Part shown: in pieces, positions 17,351 to 24,967 of the stretch
Layout: every line of letters starts with the position of its first letter
Position numbering within the stretch: position 1 is the first letter of the stretch
Translations under genes and position numbers: made by a program
Source of the DNA: Paenibacillus xerothermodurans
GTDB taxonomy: Bacteria; Bacillota; Bacilli; Paenibacillales; NBRC-103111
Assembly: GCF_002220865.2 (NCBI RefSeq)
Contig: NZ_NHRJ02000002.1
Span: 186,001-250,000, forward strand
Length of the DNA stretch: 64,000 bases
Direction of reading: 5' to 3'
Notes under the pieces: model-generated
What the model was told of the DNA's origin: nothing
The model's input: only the letters and a program-made list of their open reading frames with translations
Databases searched by the model: none

Positions 17351-17378
17351 AACCTTACTTCTGCATCGGAGTAAGGTT
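17351..17378 (-). terminator. intrinsic terminator upstream of bmrC, possible attenuator
   Basis: AACCTTACT (17351-17359) and AGTAAGGTT (17370-17378) form a 9-bp stem with a 10-nt loop, followed on the minus strand by TTTTTTATTT. It lies between the 92-aa gene ending at 17521 and bmrC starting at 17155. It either ends the upstream transcript or sits in the bmrC leader. Confidence 0.8.
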
Positions 17379-17520
17379 GTTTAGTAGGGGTATAAATGTG
17401 CGTATGCAATCGTCATGAAACCTATTTGGAACAATTAGGACCATTTGCATTGCGCGTCGTGGACCGCTTCTTTTCTCCAAGCAAACTGCGCATAAGCCGC
17501 TGCCGAAAAAAAGCTGCATC

Positions 17521-17799
17521 CTAGTCGATGTATCCGGCTAGTCCCTTTTCCATCAAATAATCCATTTCGGATTCCAAGATCGTCTCAACGGTCAGCTCGT
17601 CCAATTTCACATCCGGCCGCGCTAACACATAATCCACCAGCTCATCACTGTCGATGTCTACTTCACCCTTAGCGTCGGCCGTTGCGTTGTTTATGAACGA
17701 CTCAGCGTGTTTCAAAACCAGCTGAATACTCTCGGGATCGGCATTCGTCCGGCTTACTATGTAGTCGACCAGCTCCTGCTCATTAACCTTCCCACTCAT
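17521..17799 (-). CDS. small acidic protein with an internal duplication
   Basis: A 92-residue acidic, helical protein made of two copies of one motif: ELVDYIVSRTNADPESIQLV near residue 9 and ELVDYVLARPDVKLDELTVE near residue 53. Each is followed by a helix of hydrophobic and acidic residues (LKHAESFI, ILESEMDYL). No membrane segment and no known domain. ATG 17799 follows GGAGGGAGCGAT. The repeat implies a duplicated helix-hairpin fold, perhaps a binding or scaffold module. I do not recognise the family. Confidence 0.75.
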   Translation of the reverse strand: MSGKVNEQELVDYIVSRTNADPESIQLVLKHAESFINNATADAKGEVDIDSDELVDYVLARPDVKLDELTVETILESEMDYLMEKGLAGYID

Positions 17800-17930
17800 T
17801 GTATCGCTCCTCCCTCCTGAACGTCTTCATGCCATTTTACCATAATTTATCCCGTCATCCAGCCCCGCAACGGCCAAAATTGACTATTTTTCCTGCTTCA
17901 GCGCCTTTTTTGGCTGGTCACTTGCCAAAA

Positions 17931-17957
17931 AACCCACACAATTGCACTGCGTGGGTT
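17931..17957 (-). terminator. intrinsic terminator of the small Asn/Gln-rich protein gene
   Basis: AACCCACACA (17931-17940) pairs with TGCGTGGGTT (17948-17957) with one mismatch, followed on the minus strand by TTTTTTGG. It is 30 bases downstream of the stop at 17987. Confidence 0.8.
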
Positions 17958-17986
17958 GGCCTGGTCTCTGTCAGCTATCGAGACAG

Positions 17987-18163
17987 CTATTGTTGGGATC
18001 CGGTCTGCTGGTTTTGCTGAGCATTCTCGCTGTTGCCAGTCATGTTCTGCGCGACCTTCTTAAAGTTGTTTGTCACGGATTCCACGCTCTGCTGCACCGC
18101 ATTGGTCGTATTCTCTAGCATTCCGTTTTGATCTTGATTCTGGTTTTGGTTGTTTTCAGCCAT
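17987..18163 (-). CDS. small Asn/Gln-rich protein
   Basis: A 58-residue hydrophilic protein opening MAENNQNQNQDQNGMLENTT, with a short amphipathic helix (NAVQQSVESVTNNFKKVAQN) and a Gln-rich tail. ATG 18163 has GGGAGGT 7 bases upstream; longer in-frame extensions have no such site. It is flanked by a good terminator. Asn/Gln-rich short proteins of this kind occur in Paenibacillus and Bacillus spores, but the sequence carries no named SASP motif, so a spore role is only a guess. Confidence 0.7.
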   Translation of the reverse strand: MAENNQNQNQDQNGMLENTTNAVQQSVESVTNNFKKVAQNMTGNSENAQQNQQTGSQQ

Positions 18164-18312
18164 GTTGGGCACCTCCCAATAGAAAAGTCTAGCGTTATTG
18201 TGACGTGGATACCGGAAAATTATACGCCGCTTGGGGCTGTTTAACTGTGCTGGTGCCATCGAAAAAAACCTGGCCTCGGGCCGGGGCAGAGTTGGCCGGC
18301 ACGCCGGAGCTC

Positions 18313-18816
18313 TTATTTCACCCTTTTCAAGCCCTCGTGTTCCACGTAGTAAGTAAACTTTCGCAAATTGAATTTTTGGCTCGTGTACATCGCCAACAAC
18401 GTTTTTTTCTGCGTTAACAAGCGCTTGTCTAGCCGTCTGCCCGCGGGATCAAACACGTACAAATTTTTAGCGACCAGCGTGTGCACCAGCTTAGACAAAA
18501 CTTTGTGCTGGTTATGACCATACTCGCCATTTAAATTATGAGTGACCACCTTTGCCACTGTTTTGCGGGAAATGGCCTGTTTTAAATCCACTGTCAGCCG
18601 CGCACAGTCAAAACCGCCATGCCGCCGGTCTCGATATTTCCAAATTTCAAACAGGGCGCCCGCCTTAGCCATGGCCTTGGCGAATTCTTTCCTTCGCACC
18701 GGATTGTAACCGTTAGTGACGCATATGACCTTCCAGCCTTTGCTTTGCAGCAGCTGTGTGCCGCCGAATATACTCTCGTCATCCGGATGGGCGACTATCA
18801 TTAGCTTCGTGTACAT
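18313..18816 (-). CDS. PIG-L/LmbE family deacetylase
   Basis: A 167-residue Zn-dependent deacetylase-like protein. The metal motif AHPDDE is at residues 9-14 and the second His cluster is HNLNGEYGHNQH near residue 95, in the family order. Members remove N-acetyl groups from GlcNAc-linked substrates (bacillithiol precursor BshB, others of unknown substrate). At 167 residues it is shorter than BshB (about 230), so it is probably not the bacillithiol enzyme. ATG 18816 follows GGAGGG closely. The protein is cytosolic, with no signal peptide. Confidence 0.85.
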   Translation of the reverse strand: MYTKLMIVAHPDDESIFGGTQLLQSKGWKVICVTNGYNPVRRKEFAKAMAKAGALFEIWKYRDRRHGGFDCARLTVDLKQAISRKTVAKVVTHNLNGEYGHNQHKVLSKLVHTLVAKNLYVFDPAGRRLDKRLLTQKKTLLAMYTSQKFNLRKFTYYVEHEGLKRVK

Positions 18817-18917
18817 AAGCCCTCCTTCACCCACGTGGGCTGCGCCCAGGCTGCTCATCTGCGCCGCCGGTCTCTGGCCATCAATCGATGGTCCCTTGCT
18901 ATCATATTACGCTCAAT

Positions 18918-18991
18918 TCGCCAATGATTGGGCAAACCCCTATTGCGCCCGCTTAGCCGATGATTGGGCAAACCCTACTGTGCCCGCTTAT
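18918..18991. repeat. two tandem copies of a 36-38 bp unit running into a gene's 3' end
   Basis: Copies of GATGATTGGGCAAACCC (first copy CAATGATTGGG…) followed by CTATTGCGCCCGCTTA and CTACTGTGCCCGCTTA lie at about 18918-18955 and 18956-18991. The second copy contains the stop codon (18975-18977) and the last codons of the membrane protein gene, so the repeat supplies that protein's C-terminus. Confidence 0.75.
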
Positions 18992-19829
18992 ACGAAGCCG
19001 CCAAAAGGCGCAGCGAACACAAATATAGAGCGCAAACAGCATACACGAGCAAAAAACCAACATTGAGACCATACGCAGGCACGAGATGCAAGTAAGCCAG
19101 ATAAAACACAAGCAGCGTGCTCACACTGTAGGAAAAGCCGCGGATTACATGTGGAAACAAATCTTTACCATGCTCATAGTGCAGCAGCAAAATTAATGGA
19201 AAAAGCGTGGATGGAAACGAACTGAAAATGCCGGCCCACTTGCTCCCGACGACAGCGGCAATGCTGGTGATAAACAAAAGAATCAAACCTACGATGATAC
19301 CTCGCATTACGAGCTCCAGTATGCTACTGACAGATTTGCTCAGGTGCGGCTGAGTGTTCACCAGTTTATTGACAATGAACAAATTAAGCACAAACACAGC
19401 CGCGAACGCAGCTGTCGAATGTAGGACATTCATCTCCAACGAAAATAAAATGGCGCCGGCGCCGGCAAATACGGCTATACTGGCTGCCGTGGGATAGCCA
19501 ATCGCAAGGACCCTGCTGCCGCGAGCAGCGCCCCTGGCAGTAATTAGATAAGTTAAACAGCATATGAGAGAAGCCGCGAGTCCTGCGATGCCCCATGGCA
19601 TCCCGGCCACGGCAAAGCCGACACCCTGCTCATACGAGATAAAATAAATCGACAGCCCGGTGCCGAGCGGTAATCCCGCAATAATTCCGCCTACCTGCGG
19701 ACTTGTCCTCTTTGATATCTCCGCCAGGCCTACGATAATGAACACGGAGATGATAAGCTTAATAATCAATGTTCCGCCCAGCGCCCAGTCACCTGCCTTA
19801 TTAGAATAAATTAAGCGTACCGCGCGCAC
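18975..19829 (-). CDS. multi-pass membrane protein with two related halves
   Basis: About 284 residues with eight or nine hydrophobic segments. Two similar blocks are visible: VGGIIAGLPLGTGLSIYFIS followed by YEQG (about 45-70), and VGSKWAGIFSSFPSTLFPLI followed by LHYEHG (about 195-225). This indicates an internal duplication of a four-to-five-helix unit. The pattern recalls uncharacterised DUF3147/GlpM-like membrane proteins; no substrate is implied. The start is uncertain: GGTLIIKLIIS could begin at a TTG about 20 codons inside the longest frame. The last residues derive from an intergenic repeat. Confidence 0.7.
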   Translation of the reverse strand: MRAVRLIYSNKAGDWALGGTLIIKLIISVFIIVGLAEISKRTSPQVGGIIAGLPLGTGLSIYFISYEQGVGFAVAGMPWGIAGLAASLICCLTYLITARGAARGSRVLAIGYPTAASIAVFAGAGAILFSLEMNVLHSTAAFAAVFVLNLFIVNKLVNTQPHLSKSVSSILELVMRGIIVGLILLFITSIAAVVGSKWAGIFSSFPSTLFPLILLLHYEHGKDLFPHVIRGFSYSVSTLLVFYLAYLHLVPAYGLNVGFLLVYAVCALYLCSLRLLAASYKRAQ

Positions 19830-20132
19830 AAAAAAACCTCAAGAGAATGTTGCCTCGGGAACAAACGATACCCTGTCTTGCATGACAAATAACCCCCGCC
19901 AATTTTCAGCGAATCGAGCAAGCACAAAAATGAATATTGCCGCAGCACAAAGACATGCCCCTTCCTAACAGGTACCGGTATTTTTTATCTACGGTGATCG
20001 CAAGTAACGAGGACAAGCCGATTTTTCTGCAATTGTCAGGAAACGAAGAAGCAAAAGCATTTTTACGCACCGACATCCAAGCGAATATAAACATGATAAC
20101 CACACAAATGAGTAGTTGATTGCGCCTTATTA
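19830..20132. other. gap with no supported gene
   Basis: Overlapping short open frames exist on both strands (19937-20119 plus, 19906-20145 minus) but neither has a ribosome site. I see no clear terminator. The right end carries the marR promoter. Confidence 0.5.
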
Positions 20133-20162
20133 GTTGACATATCAACCGTTGTTCGTTATATT
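20133..20162 (+). promoter_or_regulatory. sigma-A promoter with overlapping MarR-type operator
   Basis: TTGACA (20134-20139), a 17-bp spacer and TATATT (20157-20162) form a near-consensus promoter for the MarR gene. GTTGA-CATA-TCAAC (20133-20146) is an inverted repeat covering the -35 box, the usual layout for MarR autorepression. Confidence 0.75.
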
Positions 20163-20206
20163 TTCTTTATAGTCGACTTGTAAATTAATGGTGAGGGAGT
20201 GTGCAG

Positions 20207-20650
20207 ATGCCGGAAGAAATGCAAAGCATCGCCAAGTGGATTTCAGTGCTGCATCGGCAATTTCAAATTTATCTGAACCGGGAGCTCAGGGAGTATGATA
20301 TTAATTCGTCTGAATATGTCTTTCTGGTCAACCTTTATGAAAAAGACAGTGTTTCGCAAGAGACGCTGTCCTCTAACCTATTCGTTAATAAAGCCGCTAC
20401 AACACGCGCTATCAGTCGGCTAGAAGACCTCGGTTACGTTCAAAGAACACGCGATCCATTAGACGGCAGAGCTTATCTGGTCAGGTTGACGACCAAAGGA
20501 TTAGAGATGCGAAATTTTATTAAAAGCAAGCTGGGAAATTGGACCCAAACGATATCAGCCGGATTCACAAGAGAAGAAACAGACGACATGATCAAAAAAA
20601 TAAAACGAATGTCGGCGAACGCTTTGGCCAAAACCAAAGGTGATGAATAA
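20207..20650 (+). CDS. MarR family transcriptional regulator
   Basis: A 147-residue winged-helix regulator. The DNA-binding core is SQETLSSNLFVNKAATTRAI then SRLEDLGYVQRTRDPLDGRA (about 55-95), with the wing Asp-x-Arg that contacts DNA in MarR proteins. Flanking helices form the dimer interface. ATG 20207 is taken as the start, with GGGAG 7 bases upstream; a GTG two codons earlier is also in frame. It is followed 41 bases later by the epoxide hydrolase gene on the same strand and so probably controls its own operon, with a phenolic or xenobiotic ligand relieving repression (inference). Confidence 0.92.
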   Translation: MPEEMQSIAKWISVLHRQFQIYLNRELREYDINSSEYVFLVNLYEKDSVSQETLSSNLFVNKAATTRAISRLEDLGYVQRTRDPLDGRAYLVRLTTKGLEMRNFIKSKLGNWTQTISAGFTREETDDMIKKIKRMSANALAKTKGDE

Positions 20651-20691
20651 CGATACATGCGGTGGTTGGAGAAACTAAAAGGAGGCTTTCC

Positions 20692-21855
20692 ATGGACAAT
20701 TCAAATAAAGGCGGTAGTACCGTTGATCAATCGGATCCGTCTATACGGCCGTTCCGCATAGAGATCCCCCAAAATGAACTCGACGGTCTGCGAAATCGCC
20801 TAGCCGGTACCCGCTGGCCCGATGAGTTGCCCGACGCAGGCTGGCGCTATGGTGTACCGAGGGAGCATTTGAAGGAGTTGACAGAGTATTGGCGAACCTC
20901 ATATGATTGGCGCAAGTACGAAGCTCAGTTGAATCAATTTCCACAATTCACCACAACGATCGACGGTGCAAATGTACATTTCTTACACGTGCGTTCACCC
21001 GAAAAGAACGCAACGCCTCTTATCCTCACCCACGGCTGGCCGGGGTCTATTGTAGAATTCCTTGACGTGATCGGTCCGCTGACCGATCCACGTGCCAACG
21101 GGGGAAATTCGACCGACGCCTTCCACCTAGTGATCCCGTCCATCCCTGGGTACGGTTTTTCCGGCACCACCCGTGAGGCTGGCTGGAACGTACGCCGAAT
21201 TGCCTTTGCATGGAGCGTGCTGATGAAACGGTTGGGTTATGTGGCGTACGGCGCGCAGGGTGGCGACTGGGGTTCGGCAATTTCTCGCGAGCTGGGCGGG
21301 GTGGACCCTGAGCACGTCATTGGTGTACACGTAAATTATCTTCCAACCATCCCTGCGGGTGATGTTGGCAACCTATCCGAGGAGGATAAGGCTAGACTGG
21401 CCAGGCTTGAGCTCTATCTAGCCGAACCCGCTGGCTACATGAAGATCCAGGCCTCTCGCCCACAGACTCTAGCCTACGGACTAACCGACTCACCCGTTGG
21501 ACAACTGGCCTGGATCGCAGAAAAGTTCAACGAATGGATTGATCCAGCATGTCGGATCGAGATCGATCGGCTTCTCACCAATGTGATGATTTACTGGCTC
21601 ACGGGCACTGCTGGATCATCAGCTCGGCTCTACTATGAGTCTGCCGCGTATAGGGGCCAACAAATGCCTTGCCCTGTGCCAGTAGGGGTGGCCGTCTTCC
21701 CACATGATCTTGTGCTACCGGTACGCCGCCTCGCGGAGCGCAAGTACAAAATCGTACACTGGACCGAGTTCGAACGTGGAGGACACTTCCCCGCAATTGA
21801 GGCACCGGATCTGATCGTCAGAGATCTGCGGACATTCTTCCGGAGGTTCCGCTGA
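20692..21855 (+). CDS. epoxide hydrolase (alpha/beta-hydrolase, EHN domain)
   Basis: A 387-residue protein. Residues about 14-120 match the epoxide hydrolase N-terminal domain (IRPFRIEIPQNELDGLRNRL, RYGVPREHLKELTEYWRTSY). The alpha/beta-hydrolase core follows with the oxyanion HGWPGS motif near 120, the nucleophile Asp in AQGGDWGS near 190, and the catalytic His in GGHFPAIEAPD near 370. Such enzymes open epoxides to diols. ATG 20692 has AAAGGAGG 8 bases upstream. It is more GC-rich than the adjacent marR and is paired with it in an operon, suggesting inducible detoxification. Confidence 0.93.
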   Translation: MDNSNKGGSTVDQSDPSIRPFRIEIPQNELDGLRNRLAGTRWPDELPDAGWRYGVPREHLKELTEYWRTSYDWRKYEAQLNQFPQFTTTIDGANVHFLHVRSPEKNATPLILTHGWPGSIVEFLDVIGPLTDPRANGGNSTDAFHLVIPSIPGYGFSGTTREAGWNVRRIAFAWSVLMKRLGYVAYGAQGGDWGSAISRELGGVDPEHVIGVHVNYLPTIPAGDVGNLSEEDKARLARLELYLAEPAGYMKIQASRPQTLAYGLTDSPVGQLAWIAEKFNEWIDPACRIEIDRLLTNVMIYWLTGTAGSSARLYYESAAYRGQQMPCPVPVGVAVFPHDLVLPVRRLAERKYKIVHWTEFERGGHFPAIEAPDLIVRDLRTFFRRFR

Positions 21856-21977
21856 GATGGTTGTAAGTATAACATTGAATAGGGTAGCAACAGTGTCGTA
21901 GTGTAACGTTTTATTCAAGTATCGGATAACGCTAGTTCAAAGGAAGAGCTTACAAGCCTCCTATAAGAGCAAACTAG

Positions 21978-22170
21978 AAATTAGATGCTGTGAGTGAACT
22001 ATGGCAGGCGTATGAATTTGAAAAGCGGATCCAGGGCTTTAGCCCAAATACGTTGAAGGCATACGCATTGCAACTAGGATTCTTTTTAAGGAACTTGGAG
22101 ATCTGGATATTTCAGAGATACGATTCAGTTCCGTCAACACTCGACTCCATTCCTCGGTCTCACCGCATGA
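21978..22170 (+). pseudogene. N-terminal fragment of a tyrosine recombinase
   Basis: The translation VSELWQAYEFEKRIQGFSPN then TLKAYALQLGF is the start of a phage-integrase SAM-like domain. After a one-base slip near 22090 the reading continues in another frame as KELGDLDISEIRFSS, so the gene is frameshifted. It ends before the catalytic domain, where it meets a transposase fragment on the other strand. Small tyrosine recombinases of this type accompany IS91-family transposases in Firmicutes. Confidence 0.7.
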
Positions 22171-22185
22171 GCATGTTGTACAAAA

Positions 22186-22393
22186 CCGGCTTGCATCGAT
22201 ACGGAATCACTTTCATGTCATGACAGCCTTCACAGACTAATAATTTGAATCCCTTCTTAGGATTTCTGCAATTCTTGAACCTTTCTACTTCTTTCACTAC
22301 TACCGCTCGTATGTTCTTCCCATGCTTCTTCACGAATGCTTCCCAATGTTGGTGCTCATCAAAAAATATTTGTCGTAAGATATTCGTCTCCAT
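22186..22393 (-). pseudogene. N-terminal fragment of an IS91-family transposase
   Basis: Starting at ATG 22393 the frame reads METNILRQIFFDEHQHWEAF, then a Zn-binding LVCEGCHDMKVIPYRCK segment: the zinc-binding head of IS91-type (Y2 HUH-related) transposases. It stops right after the third cysteine motif, where it joins unrelated sequence. Only about 70 of some 400 residues remain and all catalytic motifs are gone. It lies head-on to the recombinase fragment, so the element was both deleted and inverted. Confidence 0.75.
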
Positions 22394-22465
22394 ACTCTTA
22401 TTTACCAAAAAAAGGTAAACCCTAAGGCTCCCCAAAACTTATACCTTCTATTATGACAAAAAAAA

Positions 22466-22486
22466 CCTAGCGGACATTCTGCTAGG
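22466..22486 (-). terminator. intrinsic terminator downstream of floT
   Basis: Minus strand CCTAGCAGA…TCCGCTAGG forms a 9-bp stem (one G-U) with a 3-nt loop, followed by TTTTTTTT. It is 135 bases after the floT stop. Confidence 0.75.
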
Positions 22487-22620
22487 CACGAATTGCCGGT
22501 ACAATAGCCGGATGGACGTTATATGGGAAGTTAGGAGGGCGCTCGCGTGAGCAGTCAGATGCACTTATGATAAACCAGCCCTCCGTCCGAGCATTCGCGG
22601 GGTATGCGCAGGCACCTTAA

Positions 22621-24138
22621 CTACACTTCGGTTGTCAGCGCAGGATTCGAAGTGTTTGCCGGCTGGGCGGCTGGCACGTTGGTCTTCATTTTGCTGCGTT
22701 CCGCAAATCCTTTCACCAGCTTATCCAGATCGATGCCGCTTACGTCTTTCAACATCTCCGGCGCCGTTGCCATCAGTGATGTGACATAGTTGCTGACACG
22801 GGCTGCTCCTTCGCCGTGGCCGGTGTCGACGACAGTCAGCTTATCAATCGACCTGATCGGCTCCGCGACCTTGCCCGCTAGCTCAGGCAGCATCTTCACG
22901 ATGATGTCTAACACTGCGGCCTCACCGAACTTCTCGAACGCCTCTGCCAGCTTCTGCTTCGCTTCCGCTTCCGCCAAACCGCGCAGGCGGATGACCTCCG
23001 CCTCGGCAGTACCCTTCGCACGCTCCGCGTCCGCCACCGCCAAGCCTTCAAGGCGCTTCTGCTCGGCCATGGCTTTGGCTTCCGCCTCGATGCGGTACTG
23101 CATCGCGTCCGCTTCGCGAAGCCGCTTCGCCTTATCGGCCTCCGCAGCTTGCTCGACAGCGTAACGGTCTGCGTCCGCCTTCTTTTTGACTTCGGCGTCA
23201 TACTGCTTCTCGCGGCGAAGGATTTCCTTCGCCTCCAGATCAATTTCGCGCTCTTTGCGCACGAGCTCGACTTTCATTTGCTCCTCAACGACACTTTGCT
23301 TCGAGCGGGCCTCTTGGATATGATAGGACTGATCCGCTTCCGCTCTGGCCTGATCTTGTTCTTTCTTAAAGGAAGCTATTTTCAGCTCCTTATCCTTGTC
23401 AGCTTCAGCGATGTTTGTGTCCCGCAGCAGCTCCGCTTTCTGCCCTTCTTCCTCCGCTTGTGCTTTCTGGATACGGGCATCCCGCAGCGCTTGTGCCTCC
23501 GCTATATCCGCATCGCGCTTCACCGCGGCAATCCGGGGCTTGCCGAGCGCATCCAGATATCCATGCTTGTCGCGCAAATCCTTGATCGTGAACGATACGA
23601 TCTGGAGCCCCATTTTCTTCAAATCCTTGGCTGCGACCCCTTGTACCTCCTGCGCGAACTTATCGCGGTTGCGGTACACCTCCTCCACCGTCATCGAACC
23701 GAGGATAGCGCGCAGATGACCCTCTAATACTTCTTGAGCCTCTCCTTGCAACGCCTCGGTCGGTTTACCCATGAACTGTTCGGCTGCGGTCGCAATATCT
23801 TCCACCGAACCACCGATCTTAATAATCGCCACGCCATCGGCCATGACAGGCACCCCTTGCTCCGTGTACACCTCCGGTGTGGAAACGTCGAGCTTATGAG
23901 AGAGTAGAGATAAAAACTGCGATTGTTGAAAAATCGGAAGGATGAACGCTCCTCCTCCGCGCACGATTTTGATTCTGCGTCCCGATTCATCCGTCATGAC
24001 ATTGCGTGCACCCAAGAATGACCCGGTGACAATCATTGCTTCGTCGGGACTGACCGTTTTGTACCTCGCCCAAAAAGCCAACCCCAATACAATAATGACA
24101 CCCACCACAATAGCGGGAACTACTAACGCTTCCGGCAT
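22621..24138 (-). CDS. floT: flotillin-like membrane scaffold protein FloT
   Basis: A 505-residue flotillin. One membrane segment (about 5-24) is followed by an SPFH/PHB domain (about 30-190, with FLSLLSHKLDVSTPEVYTEQ and LEGHLRAILGSMTVEEVYRN). A long Ala/Glu/Lys coiled coil (about 205-420) and a C-terminal flotillin region complete it. FloT organises functional membrane microdomains and affects fluidity, signalling and secretion. It lies directly after a YuaF-like NfeD gene (46-base gap), the same order as B. subtilis yuaF-floT, so the pair is an operon. Length equals the Bacillus protein. Confidence 0.95.
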   Translation of the reverse strand: MPEALVVPAIVVGVIIVLGLAFWARYKTVSPDEAMIVTGSFLGARNVMTDESGRRIKIVRGGGAFILPIFQQSQFLSLLSHKLDVSTPEVYTEQGVPVMADGVAIIKIGGSVEDIATAAEQFMGKPTEALQGEAQEVLEGHLRAILGSMTVEEVYRNRDKFAQEVQGVAAKDLKKMGLQIVSFTIKDLRDKHGYLDALGKPRIAAVKRDADIAEAQALRDARIQKAQAEEEGQKAELLRDTNIAEADKDKELKIASFKKEQDQARAEADQSYHIQEARSKQSVVEEQMKVELVRKEREIDLEAKEILRREKQYDAEVKKKADADRYAVEQAAEADKAKRLREADAMQYRIEAEAKAMAEQKRLEGLAVADAERAKGTAEAEVIRLRGLAEAEAKQKLAEAFEKFGEAAVLDIIVKMLPELAGKVAEPIRSIDKLTVVDTGHGEGAARVSNYVTSLMATAPEMLKDVSGIDLDKLVKGFAERSKMKTNVPAAQPANTSNPALTTEV

Positions 24139-24184
24139 TTGCCATGCCTCCTTTTTTTGTATGATGTTGAAGGTGCGGCTGCTG

Positions 24185-24721
24185 CTACACCTCTGTATCT
24201 AAGCAGGTGACGAAAAGCGTTCCGTCAATCACTTCGACGGTGACCACTTTCGTGCCCGCCCCGATATCCACTTTGTCATAACTCGCTGCGATGTGGTTGG
24301 TGTTTCCCGCGCCAACGCGCATTACTACCTCTCCATAGCCTTCCGCCGGTATGGGAACAGACACTTCAGCGGCCCTTCCTACCAAATCCTGCATCGAATA
24401 AGCCACCGAATTCTCGCTGTTTTGCATGGGTTTCACACAGAATAAATAGACCAGTATGGAAGCTGCAACGGCACATGTGATAGCTGTGATGAGAATTGCC
24501 GCGCTCCCCCACCAGGTGTAACGGGTGAGCAGAATCCCCGCGCCGCCGCATGCCGTAAGGCCGCTGAGCACAACCGTCGGCTGCAAGGCGTGCAAATGAT
24601 CGCCCCACAAAAAATCCAGCGGACCATCCAGTGCGCTGCTTAGCAAATCGCCGAACAGAACACTGACGATGGCGAACAGCACTCCAGTAATAAGCAATGC
24701 CCAATACAGTGTGAGCATCAT
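24185..24721 (-). CDS. yuaF: YuaF-like NfeD-family membrane protein
   Basis: A 178-residue membrane protein: three hydrophobic segments (about residues 5-25, 50-70, 75-98) followed by a small soluble OB-fold domain from about 110, with LVGRAAEVSVPIPAEGYGEV and GTKVVTVEVIDGTLFV. This is the NfeD1b architecture that partners flotillins. ATG 24721 has GAGGAGGT 5 bases upstream (a second ATG follows directly); an in-frame TTG overlaps that site and is rejected. First gene of the yuaF-floT operon. In Bacillus this operon responds to envelope stress through sigma-W; no such promoter could be confirmed here. Confidence 0.85.
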   Translation of the reverse strand: MMLTLYWALLITGVLFAIVSVLFGDLLSSALDGPLDFLWGDHLHALQPTVVLSGLTACGGAGILLTRYTWWGSAAILITAITCAVAASILVYLFCVKPMQNSENSVAYSMQDLVGRAAEVSVPIPAEGYGEVVMRVGAGNTNHIAASYDKVDIGAGTKVVTVEVIDGTLFVTCLDTEV

Positions 24722-24967
24722 TGGCGACCTCCTCAATCAAAGAAACGTAACTGTACGTAACCTATACGCTCTAAAAAGAGCAAAAGTTTCTAATTATTTC
24801 CGTTTTTAAGGATAATTTTTCCTCGAACCGCCGATGCATGTCATCCGATCCAAGACCAGAAAGCACTTTATCTTCTGGATGAGTTTGTACTACTATGGTT
24901 TTACATGAGGCTTGTGCAACCTTCGCAGCGGTCAAAAAACACTAGCTTGATAAGGGGGGCTGGTATT

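Noticed and set aside
19906-20145. Overlapping frames on both strands, one with a signal-peptide-like start
   Set aside because: Neither has a ribosome site, and the minus-strand frame would begin inside the marR promoter.
22869-23600. Long open frames opposite floT
   Set aside because: They are mirror images of the coiled-coil coding sequence (Ala/Glu/Lys codons) with no start signals.
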